The notes under the pieces are model-generated. The model had not been told where the DNA came from. It saw nothing but the letters and a program-made list of their open reading frames with translations, and did not search any database. The position numbers and the translations under genes were made by a program. DNA of 64,000 bases from CAUZWH01 sp965224275 (GTDB lineage Bacteria > Pseudomonadota > Alphaproteobacteria > SHVV01), in NCBI GenBank assembly GCA_965224275.1, contig CBDCYR010000002.1, positions 124,001 through 188,000 on the forward strand. The letters run 5' to 3'. Positions 34,624 to 44,195 of the stretch are shown in pieces; within the stretch, counting starts at the first letter, position 1; each line of letters starts with the position of its first letter.

Positions 34624-35784
34624 TCAGGCGTTCGCCGGGTCTCCGGTGCCAAACATACGTTCGAAATAGTGGTTGAGGATGTGGTGGATGGCCATCTCGA
34701 GTTTAGCCATCCGTCCGGGTGCAAAATAGCGGGACGCCATCGTGCGTTGCAGCGACTGAACCATCTCAAGGTCCTCAGCGAACACGACCCTCATATAGTC
34801 GTGATAATCCCGCGCCTTGTCTTTGAAATCAGCCGTAGTGCTGAATTCCTCGGGAAAAACATGGTAGGCGATGGCTTGAGTCTTGTTCGGCGCCAGCGGC
34901 CATAGCGCAATCGGACGCGCGTAATCGTAGCGCGCCAACAGGTTCATGTTGGGCGGCAGGAAGCCGACGCAGGCGAGACTCTTCGGCCGGTCGGCGAGCC
35001 ACGGCATGGCACCGAACCGGGTTTTGCCGTCCGCCGTAATCGGCGCGGCCTCATAGTGGATGCCGAACCGACCGCGCTCCCGGAGATTGAATCGGTAGCT
35101 ATCCTGCACCGAAAAGCGCGCGAAGGACTGCGCGTGCAAGGTGCCGATATGGTAAATGTCCATCAGATTCTCGGCGACGAACTTCCAGTTGCAGTCGAAC
35201 TCATAGACCACGCGCTCGGAAAGCCGACAATCCCCCATGCGCAGGAATGCGAATTCCTGATCGAATTCCGCGACATGCGCCGCCAGCGGCAAAGCGCCCG
35301 GGTCGAAATTAATAAAGACATTACCGGCCCAAACGTCGAGCTTGATCGGTCTCAGGCGACAGGCCTCGGGCGCAAAGCCTTCCGCCTCCTTCATATAAGG
35401 CGCGCCTACCAACCGGCCCGACAGATCGTAGAGCCAGCCGTGATAGGGACACGAGAACTCACGAGCGTTGCCACAGCCGCTAGCGACCTCGACCCCGCGA
35501 TGGGCGCAAACATTGGCAAAGGCGTTGAGCTCGCCGCCGTGGTCGCGGGCGACGACGATGGGCTCGCCCATCACCCGGAAGGTCATGTAGTCGCCGGGTT
35601 GGGAAAATTCTTCGAGGCGGCCGATCATGAGCCACTCGCGCATGAATAGGCGTTCTTTCTCGAGGGCGAAGACCTCCGGTGAATCGTAGATGTAGCCGGG
35701 GACATGGGACGCCAGCTCCAGCGACGCTTTGGCACCGTCGAGACCGCTACCTATTTTGTCAATTGGCGAAACGGCCAGTTCCAT
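34624..35784 (-). CDS. Rieske aromatic ring-hydroxylating oxygenase, alpha subunit (copy 2)
   Basis: The 386-aa oxygenase has Rieske ligands C93/H95 (VCAHRGVEV) and C112/H115 (SCPYHGWLYD) and mononuclear iron ligands H212 and H217 (LMDIYHIGTLH). Motif spacing is identical to the paralogue at 22,665, and long blocks such as GAPYMKEAEGF are shared, so the two come from one duplication. AGAGGATC precedes the ATG. No beta subunit or reductase adjoins it. It is divergent from the GMC oxidoreductase at 35,936. Confidence 0.9.
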   Translation of the reverse strand: MELAVSPIDKIGSGLDGAKASLELASHVPGYIYDSPEVFALEKERLFMREWLMIGRLEEFSQPGDYMTFRVMGEPIVVARDHGGELNAFANVCAHRGVEVASGCGNAREFSCPYHGWLYDLSGRLVGAPYMKEAEGFAPEACRLRPIKLDVWAGNVFINFDPGALPLAAHVAEFDQEFAFLRMGDCRLSERVVYEFDCNWKFVAENLMDIYHIGTLHAQSFARFSVQDSYRFNLRERGRFGIHYEAAPITADGKTRFGAMPWLADRPKSLACVGFLPPNMNLLARYDYARPIALWPLAPNKTQAIAYHVFPEEFSTTADFKDKARDYHDYMRVVFAEDLEMVQSLQRTMASRYFAPGRMAKLEMAIHHILNHYFERMFGTGDPANA

Positions 35785-35935
35785 TGGAGATCCTCTAATA
35801 GGCGGAACGGGAATGGTATCCCGAGGCGCGCTCCGGAGTCGAAGTCGCGAAGGCGGGGCGCGTTGGAATTCACCTGGCTACGCCTAGTATGCTGACGGAA
35901 AATCCAGCGTTCGGAAGCCCCAAAAAAGGAGTGCT

Positions 35936-37585
35936 ATGCCCGTCGACTACATCATCATCGGGGCCGGATCCGCCGGATGCGTATTGGCGAATCGACTAAG
36001 CGAGGATCGTGATGTCAACGTCCTGCTCCTCGAGGCCGGACCCAGCGATCGCTGGAGCCCCTTCGCGCTACGCATGCCAGCGGCAATGGGACTACCGCTC
36101 AAAAACGATCGTTATAATTGGTTCTACCATTCCGAACCGGAGCCCTACCTCAACAACCGCAAGATTTACTATCCGCGCGGGCGTGTGCTCGGTGGATCGT
36201 CATCGATCAACGGCATGGTGTTTGTCCGCGGCAATCCGATGGACTATGACGGCTGGGCGCAAGCCGGCCTCACACGGTGGTCTTTCGCCCACTGCCTCCC
36301 CTACTTCAAACGTCTCGAAACCAGCGACAAGGGCGAAAGCACCTTTCGCGGTGGCAGTGGCCCGATTCATGCGACCACACCCAACGGTGGGAACGTCCTG
36401 CACAGCATGTATCTCGAGGCGGCGCAGCAGGCCGGGCATGTCCTCACCGAGGACGCCAATGGATTTCGCCAAGAAGGTGTCTTCAAGATGGAGCGCTCAA
36501 CCCGGCGAGGCGCGCGCTGTAGCGCCGCGGTCGCCTACCTTCATCCAGCCCTGAAACGGGCCAACCTCCATATCGAGACCGGTACCCTCGCCAACCGGAT
36601 CATTATCGAAAACGGTCGAGCGATCGGCGTCGAATACCGACAGGGCAACGAGACAAAGATCGCTCGTGCATTGCGAGAAGTATTGTTGAGCGGCGGCGCC
36701 ATCAACTCGCCACAAATCTTGATGCTTTCAGGGATTGGCCCAGCGGATCACCTGACGGAGATTGGGGTCGACACCATCGTCGATCGGCCGGGCGTCGGCA
36801 GCAATCTGCAAGATCACATCAACACCGCGGTCCAGGTCGAATGCGCGCAGCCGATTTCACTGGCCGGGGCGCTCACGCCCCTCGGCAAGGCCAAGATCGG
36901 CCTCGAATGGCTATTGTTCCGGTCTGGCGTCGGTGCGTCTAATATCTGGGAAAGCGGGTGTTTCTTCAGATCATCGTCCGAGGTGGCCTATCCCAATATG
37001 CAACACCACTTCTCGCCGCTCATGACCAATGCCGGCGGCATGGTGGATCCGAAACTCGAAGCGTTTCAGGTCCACGTAACCCAAATGCGGCCCAAAAGTC
37101 GGGGCACCGTGCGCCTTCACTCGAACGATCCCCGCCAAGCGCCAAAAATCCAGTTCAACCATCTCCAAGAAATCGCCGATATCCGTGATATCCGCAACGC
37201 CTTGCGGATGACCCGTGAACTGGTGCAGCAACCCGCCTTTACGGCGGTTCGCGGCAAGGAGATTTCTCCCGGCGGCGAGGTGCAGACCGACAGCGACTTC
37301 GAAGCATTTATTCGGAACTCGGTCTCGACATCGCACCATCCGTCGTGCACCTGCAAAATGGGAACGGACGACATGGCGGTAGTTGACGAAGATGCGCGGG
37401 TTTACGGTGTCGACGGACTGCGGGTAATTGATGCATCCATCATGCCCACCATCATTTCGGCCAATCTTAACGTGGCCACCCTGATGATCGCCGAAAAAGC
37501 CGCCGATGCGGTTCGGGAACGCGATTCGTTGGCACCGATCGATGCGCCCTATTATCGAGTGCCCGACCCGGACGACGCCGGTTGA
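35936..37585 (+). CDS. GMC-family FAD oxidoreductase (choline/alcohol dehydrogenase-like)
   Basis: The 549-aa flavoprotein has the N-terminal FAD motif IIIGAGSAGCVLANRLSED, both GMC signatures (GRVLGGSSSINGMV and the GAINSPQILMLSGIGP block) and the C-terminal catalytic His in TSHHPSCTCKMG, followed by LRVIDASIMP. It oxidises primary alcohols or similar groups; the substrate is not evident. AAGGAG lies about 6 nt before the ATG. Confidence 0.92.
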   Translation: MPVDYIIIGAGSAGCVLANRLSEDRDVNVLLLEAGPSDRWSPFALRMPAAMGLPLKNDRYNWFYHSEPEPYLNNRKIYYPRGRVLGGSSSINGMVFVRGNPMDYDGWAQAGLTRWSFAHCLPYFKRLETSDKGESTFRGGSGPIHATTPNGGNVLHSMYLEAAQQAGHVLTEDANGFRQEGVFKMERSTRRGARCSAAVAYLHPALKRANLHIETGTLANRIIIENGRAIGVEYRQGNETKIARALREVLLSGGAINSPQILMLSGIGPADHLTEIGVDTIVDRPGVGSNLQDHINTAVQVECAQPISLAGALTPLGKAKIGLEWLLFRSGVGASNIWESGCFFRSSSEVAYPNMQHHFSPLMTNAGGMVDPKLEAFQVHVTQMRPKSRGTVRLHSNDPRQAPKIQFNHLQEIADIRDIRNALRMTRELVQQPAFTAVRGKEISPGGEVQTDSDFEAFIRNSVSTSHHPSCTCKMGTDDMAVVDEDARVYGVDGLRVIDASIMPTIISANLNVATLMIAEKAADAVRERDSLAPIDAPYYRVPDPDDAG

Positions 37586-37671
37586 GCACTGTGAATCGGA
37601 TGAAAAGCCCGTGTGAGGCCGCACTCTCAAAGATCGTTTGTCGCATTACGCCGTCTGATCGATAGTGAAGC

Positions 37672-39528
37672 ATGGGTGATCACAACACGTTGCGCGACCA
37701 CAGCAGGTCCGAGCAGGATTGGCAGGTGCGGAAACACGCGGTCCTGAAGGATGTGTTCGGCTTTCCAACCTTCCGGGAAGGCCAGGAAGCGGTGGTCGAC
37801 GCTCTGTTAGCCGGTGAGAATGCCCTGACCGTCATGCCGACGGGATCGGGAAAGTCGCTGTGCTACCAGGTCCCGGCCTTGGTTCTTGGCGGGCTCACCG
37901 TCGTGGTCTCACCGCTGGTCGCCCTGATGCAAGACCAGGTGGCTGCCCTGCATCTCGCGGGCGTCGCCGCCGATACCATCAACTCCTCAATCGATCGCAG
38001 CGATAACGTGGCGGCATGGCGCCGTGCTGCGGCTGGCGAGACCCGTTTGCTGTACATGTCGCCGGAGCGCTTGATGACCGAGCGCATGCTGTCCGCCATC
38101 GGCCGGCTGCCCCTAAATCTAATCGCGATAGACGAGGCGCATTGTATCTCGCAGTGGGGTCCGTCGTTCCGGCCGGAATATGAGGACCTCACCCGGCTCA
38201 AAACGCTGTTCCCTGATGTCCCGATCGCGGCGCTCACGGCGACGGCCGACGAGGTGACGCGAAACGATATCGCCGCCAAGCTGTTTGCCAAGCCGGCACG
38301 CGTCTTTGTCGCAGCGTTCGACCGTCCCAACATTCACCTGAGCGTGGAGATGCGATACGACTGGAAGCGCCAGTTGATGGCGGTGATGAAATCTCATGAG
38401 GGCGAAAGCGGCATCGTGTACTGCCTGTCCCGGCGCAAAACCGAAACGACGGCCGCATTCCTGTCGCAGCAGGGTGTCGCGGCATTGCCTTATCACGCCG
38501 GCATGGACAAAACCGAACGTGCCATAAACCAGGACAGGTTTATTACTGAATCAGGCGTGGTGATGGTGGCGACCATCGCCTTCGGGATGGGGATCGACAA
38601 ACCCGATGTGCGTTTCGTTTTCCATACCGATATTCCTGGCAGCATCGAGGCCTACTACCAAGAAATCGGCCGCGCCGGGCGCGACGACCTGCCGGCCGAG
38701 GCCTTCATGCTCTACGGGCTCGATGATATCCGGATGCGGCGCCAGTTCATCGAACAGGAGGACAGCGACGCCGAACGCAAACGACGCGAACACAAACGAC
38801 TCGACGCCTTGGTCGGCTATTGCGAGGCGCCGGAATGTCGCCGTCGCACCCTGCTTGCCTATTTTGGCGATCGCATCGAGCCATGCGGTGCGTGCGATGT
38901 TTGCCAGAATCCGGTCCAACTGGCTGACGGAACCGCGGAAGCGGCATTGGCCCTATCGGCCATCATGGAGACCGGCGAGCGCTTTGGCTCGGCCCATATC
39001 ATCGATGTGCTGCGCGGTGCTGAAACTGAAAAAATCGCCCGCATGGGCCACAACACCCGCGCAGCTTATGGGCGCGGCATCGCGCATGGAAAAGACGCAT
39101 GGCGCTCTATTGTCCGCCAACTGGTCGCTGCAAATCTATTACGTTTGGATATCGAGGGGTTTGGCGGCCTAAACCTCACTGCCGATGGCCGGGCGTTGTT
39201 GCGCGGCGAGAAAACCTTCCACTATCGGGCCGACACCGTGCGCCCTAAAACCACGTCGCCTAAGGCGACGAAGCTTTCTTCCTCTGAACCCTATGTCGAA
39301 CTATCCGATGATGAAACATCGTTGCTGACCAATCTCAAGAAATTGCGCCAACAGCTGGCACGGGAGCGGGGCGTCCCCGCCTACGTGATTTTTTCCGACC
39401 GTTCGCTGGAAGATATGGCCCGGCGGCAACCGCGTTCACCACAGGAATTTGCCGACATTCACGGTGTGGGCGAGGTGAAACTGCGCGACCTGGCGGAGCC
39501 CTTTCTCGGCGTTATCGCCGCGACGTGA
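37672..39528 (+). CDS. recQ: RecQ-type ATP-dependent DNA helicase
   Basis: The 618-aa SF2 helicase has motif I MPTGSGKSLCYQ, motif II DEAHCISQWG, and motif VI QEIGRAGRDDLP. The RQC zinc knot is YCEAPECRRRTLL with CGACDVC, followed by a winged-helix region and a C-terminal HRDC domain (LLTNLKKLRQQLARE to GVGEVKLRD). It unwinds DNA 3'-5' in recombination repair. Domain order and length match bacterial RecQ. It is the only clear housekeeping repair gene here. Confidence 0.93.
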   Translation: MGDHNTLRDHSRSEQDWQVRKHAVLKDVFGFPTFREGQEAVVDALLAGENALTVMPTGSGKSLCYQVPALVLGGLTVVVSPLVALMQDQVAALHLAGVAADTINSSIDRSDNVAAWRRAAAGETRLLYMSPERLMTERMLSAIGRLPLNLIAIDEAHCISQWGPSFRPEYEDLTRLKTLFPDVPIAALTATADEVTRNDIAAKLFAKPARVFVAAFDRPNIHLSVEMRYDWKRQLMAVMKSHEGESGIVYCLSRRKTETTAAFLSQQGVAALPYHAGMDKTERAINQDRFITESGVVMVATIAFGMGIDKPDVRFVFHTDIPGSIEAYYQEIGRAGRDDLPAEAFMLYGLDDIRMRRQFIEQEDSDAERKRREHKRLDALVGYCEAPECRRRTLLAYFGDRIEPCGACDVCQNPVQLADGTAEAALALSAIMETGERFGSAHIIDVLRGAETEKIARMGHNTRAAYGRGIAHGKDAWRSIVRQLVAANLLRLDIEGFGGLNLTADGRALLRGEKTFHYRADTVRPKTTSPKATKLSSSEPYVELSDDETSLLTNLKKLRQQLARERGVPAYVIFSDRSLEDMARRQPRSPQEFADIHGVGEVKLRDLAEPFLGVIAAT

Positions 39529-39546
39529 GGCGCCGGAAATGATCAC

Positions 39547-39768
39547 TTAATCGCGCTGGCACCGCTCTGCCTGAAGTTGCTCAACCGCGCGTTGGATACG
39601 ACCCCAGGTCTTGCGAGAAGCGAGATCGGTTTCGCCGTCGAAGCCATCGGCACTAATCCGCGCGATGAAGGACGAGCGGTCGCCGTACCATCGCACCAGA
39701 CGCCTGGCATATTTCTCAACATCGGCGTCTGATTTGACGCGCAATACGTTCGGAACTTGCGAAAGCAT
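39547..39768 (-). CDS. Small hypothetical protein (73 aa)
   Basis: The frame encodes LRVKSDADVEKYARRLVRWYGDRSSFIARISADGF and then a short helical tail; composition is protein-like and charged. An overlapping frame on the same strand (to 39,818) is less convincing. There is no strong ribosome site before the ATG. I do not recognise the family. It is convergent with recQ. Confidence 0.5.
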   Translation of the reverse strand: MLSQVPNVLRVKSDADVEKYARRLVRWYGDRSSFIARISADGFDGETDLASRKTWGRIQRAVEQLQAERCQRD

Positions 39769-39964
39769 GTTGATCCCGTTGAAGGACCAATTGTCTGCTC
39801 AAGGACGAGTTGCCTCAATGACGGCCGTCACATTTGATCGCAATGGGCCGCCGCCACCATTATTTTCAGTCCCAGCCCGAGCAACATCCTAACTGATTTG
39901 AACCTGCCGATGCCGCTTGAGATAGTACGGATGTACTTGGCAATGATCGTTGAACCGGGTTCGC

Positions 39965-40108
39965 TTAGGTTTCGAGCAAGCGGCGCAGCGCGCGGCTTTC
40001 GGCTTTTTCGATATCAGCAATTCGACGCGATGATCGGATATCGAACACTAAAGTAACGGCCACAGCCACTGTCGTCGCGATCGCTGCAGCGATGAGGAAA
40101 CCAATCAT
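39965..40108 (-). CDS. Small single-pass membrane protein (47 aa)
   Basis: A short frame begins MIGFLIAAAIATTVAVAVTL, continues LVFDIRSSRRIADIEKAESR and ends RLLET. A clear membrane helix is followed by a basic then acidic-basic amphipathic tail, typical of small inner-membrane proteins. TGAGGCG lies upstream of the ATG at 40,108. No family recognised. Confidence 0.5.
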   Translation of the reverse strand: MIGFLIAAAIATTVAVAVTLVFDIRSSRRIADIEKAESRALRRLLET

Positions 40109-40357
40109 TATTTCGCCTCACATATTTGTTTTGTCCGGCTGACGACCCCATTCTGGCGGCGTCTGCATGGGTCACACAATGCGATATCAATTTCATCGGC
40201 GTTTGACTCCAGTTCGACTGAATTTTGACTGACGAGGCGCGATCTTCGGTCGAGGAATCGCGCACCACTGACATCTCAAGATTGGTATCTCAATAGTCTG
40301 CTACAACGACCAATCCAGGTTACTCATCTCAGGATTTCATCTAAGGAGCGGATCTCG

Positions 40358-42712
40358 GTGATTGGGCGCTCTCTTAAACGTGTCGAAGACCAGCGCTTCC
40401 TGTTGGGGCGAGGTACCTTTGTTGACGACGTCGCGCTGGAAAATGCGGTTTACGCGGCGTTTGTTCGCAGCCCTCACGCGCACGCCGTCATCGGCGAGAT
40501 AAGCGTCGAGGAGGCCCAGGCCACGCCTGGCGTATTGGCCGTCTTGACAGGCCGCGATTGGGTGACAGCCGGATTGGGGCGCTCGCCCGGTTTGTGGCTG
40601 ATAACCTCTCGCGACGGCACTCCGATGAATGAGGTGTGCCGTCCGATGATTGTTGACGACCGCGTCCGTCATGTCGGCGATACCGTCGCAGTCGTCATTG
40701 CGGAGCAGCGAAGCGTGGCTCACGACGCAGCTGCCTGTGTCGAGATCGATTACCAGATCCTCCCAGCGGTAACCGACGCAGACAGCGCGCTTGGCCCTAG
40801 TGCACCACGCGTCCACGATGAATTCGACGTCAATCAGGTTTTTGATTGGGAAATTGGCGACGAGGCAGCGACCGACGCAGCTTTCACAAGTGCTGCCCAC
40901 GTCACGACCCTCGAGGTGATCAACAATCGATTGGCCCCCAACCCGATCGAGCCTCGTGCGGTCGCCGGGCTCTATGAGCCGGCCGGAGATCACTACACAC
41001 TATGGACGACAAGCCAGAACCCGCATCTGGTACGCCGGTGGCTGGCTGAATCGAGTTTGTACATTGCCGAGCACGACATCCGTGTCGTGGCGCCCGATGT
41101 CGGCGGCGGCTTTGGTCAGAAGATCTACCACTACCCGGAGGAGGCGGTGGTGCTGTGGGCGTCGAAGATTGTCGGGCGGCCGGTGCGATGGACAGCCAGC
41201 CGAACGGAGAGTTTTGTGGTCGATACCCACGCCCGCGATCACGCGACCAAATGCGAGATGGCGTTCGACGCCGACGGACGCATCCTCGGTATCCGCGCCG
41301 ACACCATCGCCAATATCGGCGCTTATCTCAGTCCGTTCGCGGTATGCATTCCGAGCTATTTCTACGCGTCCATGCTGCCCGGTATTTATACGATGCCCAC
41401 CGCATATGGTCGGGTGCGGGCGGTCTATACCCATACCACACCGGTTGACGCCTATCGTGGGGCCGGTCGGCCGGAGTGTTTATACGTGGTCGAGCGCCTG
41501 CTCGAGAATGGGGCTCGAGAGTTGGAAATCGACGTCTGCGAATTGCGCCGGCGCAACCTGATCCAAGCCGATCAATTTCCCTACACCACGGCCACCGCCG
41601 TGACCTATGACTCCGGCGATCTGCCCAACCTACTGACGAAACTAACGATTCTGGCCGACTATGACGGGCTGCGTGCCGAACAGAGGCACCTTCGCGCGCG
41701 CGGGATCCTGATGGGAATCGGCATGGCCGGATTTGTCGATTGCGCCGGTGCCGGGCCTAGCAAGGTAATTGCCGCGCAAGGTGCGCGGATGGGATTTTGG
41801 GATGTCGCCAATGTTCGCGTCCATCCATCCGGGAAAGTCAGCGTTTTCTGCGGCAGTCATTCCCACGGCCAGGGCCACGCCACGACCTACAGCCAGATCG
41901 TCGTGGATCGGTTGGGTTGCCCGATCGATGATGTCGCCATCATCGAAGGTGATACCGACCGTATTCCCTTTGGTCTCGGAACCTGGGCATCGCGGTCTAT
42001 TTCGGTAATTGGTACGGCCATCGCGCAAAGCCTCGATCGAATTGTCGAAAAATCGAGAGAACTAGCCGCACATTTACTCGAATGTGGCGTTGAGGACGTC
42101 GAGTTTGCGGACGGCGAATTCATCGTAACGGGAACGGATCGAAGTCTCGCTTTCACCGATGTCGTGCACGCCGCCTATTCCGGTGCCAGTTACCCCGACG
42201 GCTTCGAACTCGGCCTCGACGAAACCGTGTTCTATGACCCCGCTAATTACAATTTTCCATCGGCATTTCATATCTGCACCGTGCGGGTCGACGGTGAAAC
42301 CGGTGCGGTGACGTTGCGCGACTATTTCGCCGCTGACGACGTCGGACGCGTGATTAATCCGAGCATCGTCGAAGGTCAGATTCACGGCGGCTTAGCCCAA
42401 GGGATCGGTCAGGCTCTGATGGAAAATTGTGCCTACGATCCCGCGTCTGGGCAGCTCTTGACTGGCTCGTTCATGGACTACGCGATGCCGCGGGCCGCCG
42501 ATATGCCGTCTATCGCGCTGACCGGCCAGGAGACCCTGGCACCCGACAATCCGCTGGGCGTGAAGGGCGCCGGAGAAAGTGGCACGATCGGTGCGCCGGC
42601 AGCTGTGGCGAACGCGGTCGTTGATGCGCTCTGGCATTTGGGTGTCCGTCACATCGAAATGCCGCTCATCGCATCGGGCGTATGGCGAGCCATCAAGGAC
42701 GCGCAAGACTAA
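40358..42712 (+). CDS. Molybdenum hydroxylase large subunit (xanthine/aldehyde oxidase, CoxL-like form II)
   Basis: This 784-aa protein starts at a GTG (MIGRSLKRVEDQRFLLG) with AAGGAG about 10 nt upstream. It carries VGGGFGQK, AYRGAGRPE (the form-II pattern, not the AYxCSFR loop of CO dehydrogenase) and the catalytic Glu740 in GVKGAGESGTIG. Family members hydroxylate aldehydes or N-heterocycles using a molybdopterin cytosine dinucleotide cofactor and partner FAD and iron-sulphur subunits. Neither partner gene is adjacent, so it must pair with distant subunits. A two-subunit Rieske dioxygenase lies 154 nt downstream. Confidence 0.92.
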   Translation: MIGRSLKRVEDQRFLLGRGTFVDDVALENAVYAAFVRSPHAHAVIGEISVEEAQATPGVLAVLTGRDWVTAGLGRSPGLWLITSRDGTPMNEVCRPMIVDDRVRHVGDTVAVVIAEQRSVAHDAAACVEIDYQILPAVTDADSALGPSAPRVHDEFDVNQVFDWEIGDEAATDAAFTSAAHVTTLEVINNRLAPNPIEPRAVAGLYEPAGDHYTLWTTSQNPHLVRRWLAESSLYIAEHDIRVVAPDVGGGFGQKIYHYPEEAVVLWASKIVGRPVRWTASRTESFVVDTHARDHATKCEMAFDADGRILGIRADTIANIGAYLSPFAVCIPSYFYASMLPGIYTMPTAYGRVRAVYTHTTPVDAYRGAGRPECLYVVERLLENGARELEIDVCELRRRNLIQADQFPYTTATAVTYDSGDLPNLLTKLTILADYDGLRAEQRHLRARGILMGIGMAGFVDCAGAGPSKVIAAQGARMGFWDVANVRVHPSGKVSVFCGSHSHGQGHATTYSQIVVDRLGCPIDDVAIIEGDTDRIPFGLGTWASRSISVIGTAIAQSLDRIVEKSRELAAHLLECGVEDVEFADGEFIVTGTDRSLAFTDVVHAAYSGASYPDGFELGLDETVFYDPANYNFPSAFHICTVRVDGETGAVTLRDYFAADDVGRVINPSIVEGQIHGGLAQGIGQALMENCAYDPASGQLLTGSFMDYAMPRAADMPSIALTGQETLAPDNPLGVKGAGESGTIGAPAAVANAVVDALWHLGVRHIEMPLIASGVWRAIKDAQD

Positions 42713-42866
42713 GGGCAAACGCCAATCGATCGGCCAGGCTTGGTTGGTGTACGCAGCCGGGCGGTTGCTGCGCCCAACAACGGCGTAGACACGATATCCC
42801 GTTCGCTAGATTATTCCGGAACGCGCGGCTCGCCGTGCCCCGGAAATTTACCTACGGGAGTGAGCT

Positions 42867-44192
42867 ATGAACTGGTCTGACAGCGATATTGCGGCCCTGG
42901 TTGAGCCCGATCGTGTCCATCGCAAGGTTTATGTCGACCCCGATCTCTTCGACCTCGAGATGGAGCGCATCTTCGAGCGGCTGTGGATCTATATCGGCCA
43001 CGAGAGCCAAGTGAAAAACCCCGGCGACTACTACCTCGCGCAGGTTGGGCGTCAACCAATGTTAATGGTGCGCGACCGCGACGGCGAGATCCATGTGCTC
43101 TACAACCGCTGCCCGCATCGCGGTGCCCAAATGTGCACAGCACGCAAAGGCAACGCCGGCGATCTGTTTCGCTGCTCCTATCACGCATGGATGTTCGAAC
43201 TCGACGGTCGGCTTGAAAGCGTGCCCGCCGAAAACGGCTACGACAATACCAGCTTTGATAAATCCAACGCCGCCTTCCATATTCGAAAAGCGCCCCGTGC
43301 CGACAACTATCGCGGATTCTGGTTTGCTTCGCTGGCCAGCGACGGGCCCGATCTCGAACCTCATTTAGGCAAAGCAAAAACCGCACTCGACCAGCTCATC
43401 GATCGTGCGCCCGACCGCGAATGCGAGGTAGTTGGCGATTGCTTCCGCATCATCCAGCAATCCAACTGGAAAATCTTTCTTGAGAACCAAATTGACGTCT
43501 CGCATCCAGGCGCGACGCACGAATCGACCGGTACTGCCGCAACGTCAATTGAGCAAGAATACAAGCAGGCCGGCGACACCGCGCCAATGGGTTACGGCTT
43601 CCTGTCAGACTTCAAACGGCTCGGCATTGCCGGGTGGGACAAGTTCGGCACCACCGGACATCCTCAAGGCCACTGCACGCTTGAGGGCTATATGGGTCTT
43701 AGGCCGGACGATCCCGACACCAACGAGTATGTACGGCGGATGTATGCAGCCTACGGGGAAAAGCGCGCCGAGGAGATCCTCGGTATCAATCTCCACCACG
43801 TGCTGCTTTATCCTTGCAACTCGGTACAGCCACCGCTCCAGCAACTCCGCACCATCCGTCCGATCTCAGCCGACCGCACCTTGAGCGAGATCTGGCAGTT
43901 CCGTCTCAAAGGGGCCAATGAGGCCATCTACGAACGCTCGCTCGCCTACTACTACCTGGTCAACTCACCCTCGACGCTGGTCAACGCCGATGACCTGTTC
44001 AACTGGTGGAAATGCCAACACGGCCTAGCAAGCAGCGGCAATGAATGGATCAGTTTGCATCGCAATGCCGGCCAGGATTTCGAGGAGGACGGCATTATGC
44101 GTTCGGCACCCGATTCAATGAGCGAACTACCGTTACGATCGATGGCACAAGCCTGGGTCGGCTACATGACGGGCAACGGCAAAGGAGATTGA
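42867..44192 (+). CDS. Aromatic ring-hydroxylating dioxygenase, large (alpha) subunit
   Basis: The 441-aa subunit has Rieske ligands C82/H84 (RCPHRGAQMC) and C103/H106 (CSYHAWMF), and iron ligands in NQIDVSHPGATHE. This length and the linked small subunit class it with benzoate/biphenyl-type hexameric dioxygenases, unlike the alpha-only proteins at 22,665 and 34,624. GGGAGTGA precedes the ATG. The beta subunit begins four bases after the stop codon. No ferredoxin or reductase gene is in the window. Confidence 0.92.
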   Translation: MNWSDSDIAALVEPDRVHRKVYVDPDLFDLEMERIFERLWIYIGHESQVKNPGDYYLAQVGRQPMLMVRDRDGEIHVLYNRCPHRGAQMCTARKGNAGDLFRCSYHAWMFELDGRLESVPAENGYDNTSFDKSNAAFHIRKAPRADNYRGFWFASLASDGPDLEPHLGKAKTALDQLIDRAPDRECEVVGDCFRIIQQSNWKIFLENQIDVSHPGATHESTGTAATSIEQEYKQAGDTAPMGYGFLSDFKRLGIAGWDKFGTTGHPQGHCTLEGYMGLRPDDPDTNEYVRRMYAAYGEKRAEEILGINLHHVLLYPCNSVQPPLQQLRTIRPISADRTLSEIWQFRLKGANEAIYERSLAYYYLVNSPSTLVNADDLFNWWKCQHGLASSGNEWISLHRNAGQDFEEDGIMRSAPDSMSELPLRSMAQAWVGYMTGNGKGD

Positions 44193-44195
44193 GGG

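Noticed and set aside
35785..35935. Regulator site between the divergent Rieske and GMC genes
   Set aside because: No palindrome or direct repeat convincing enough to report.
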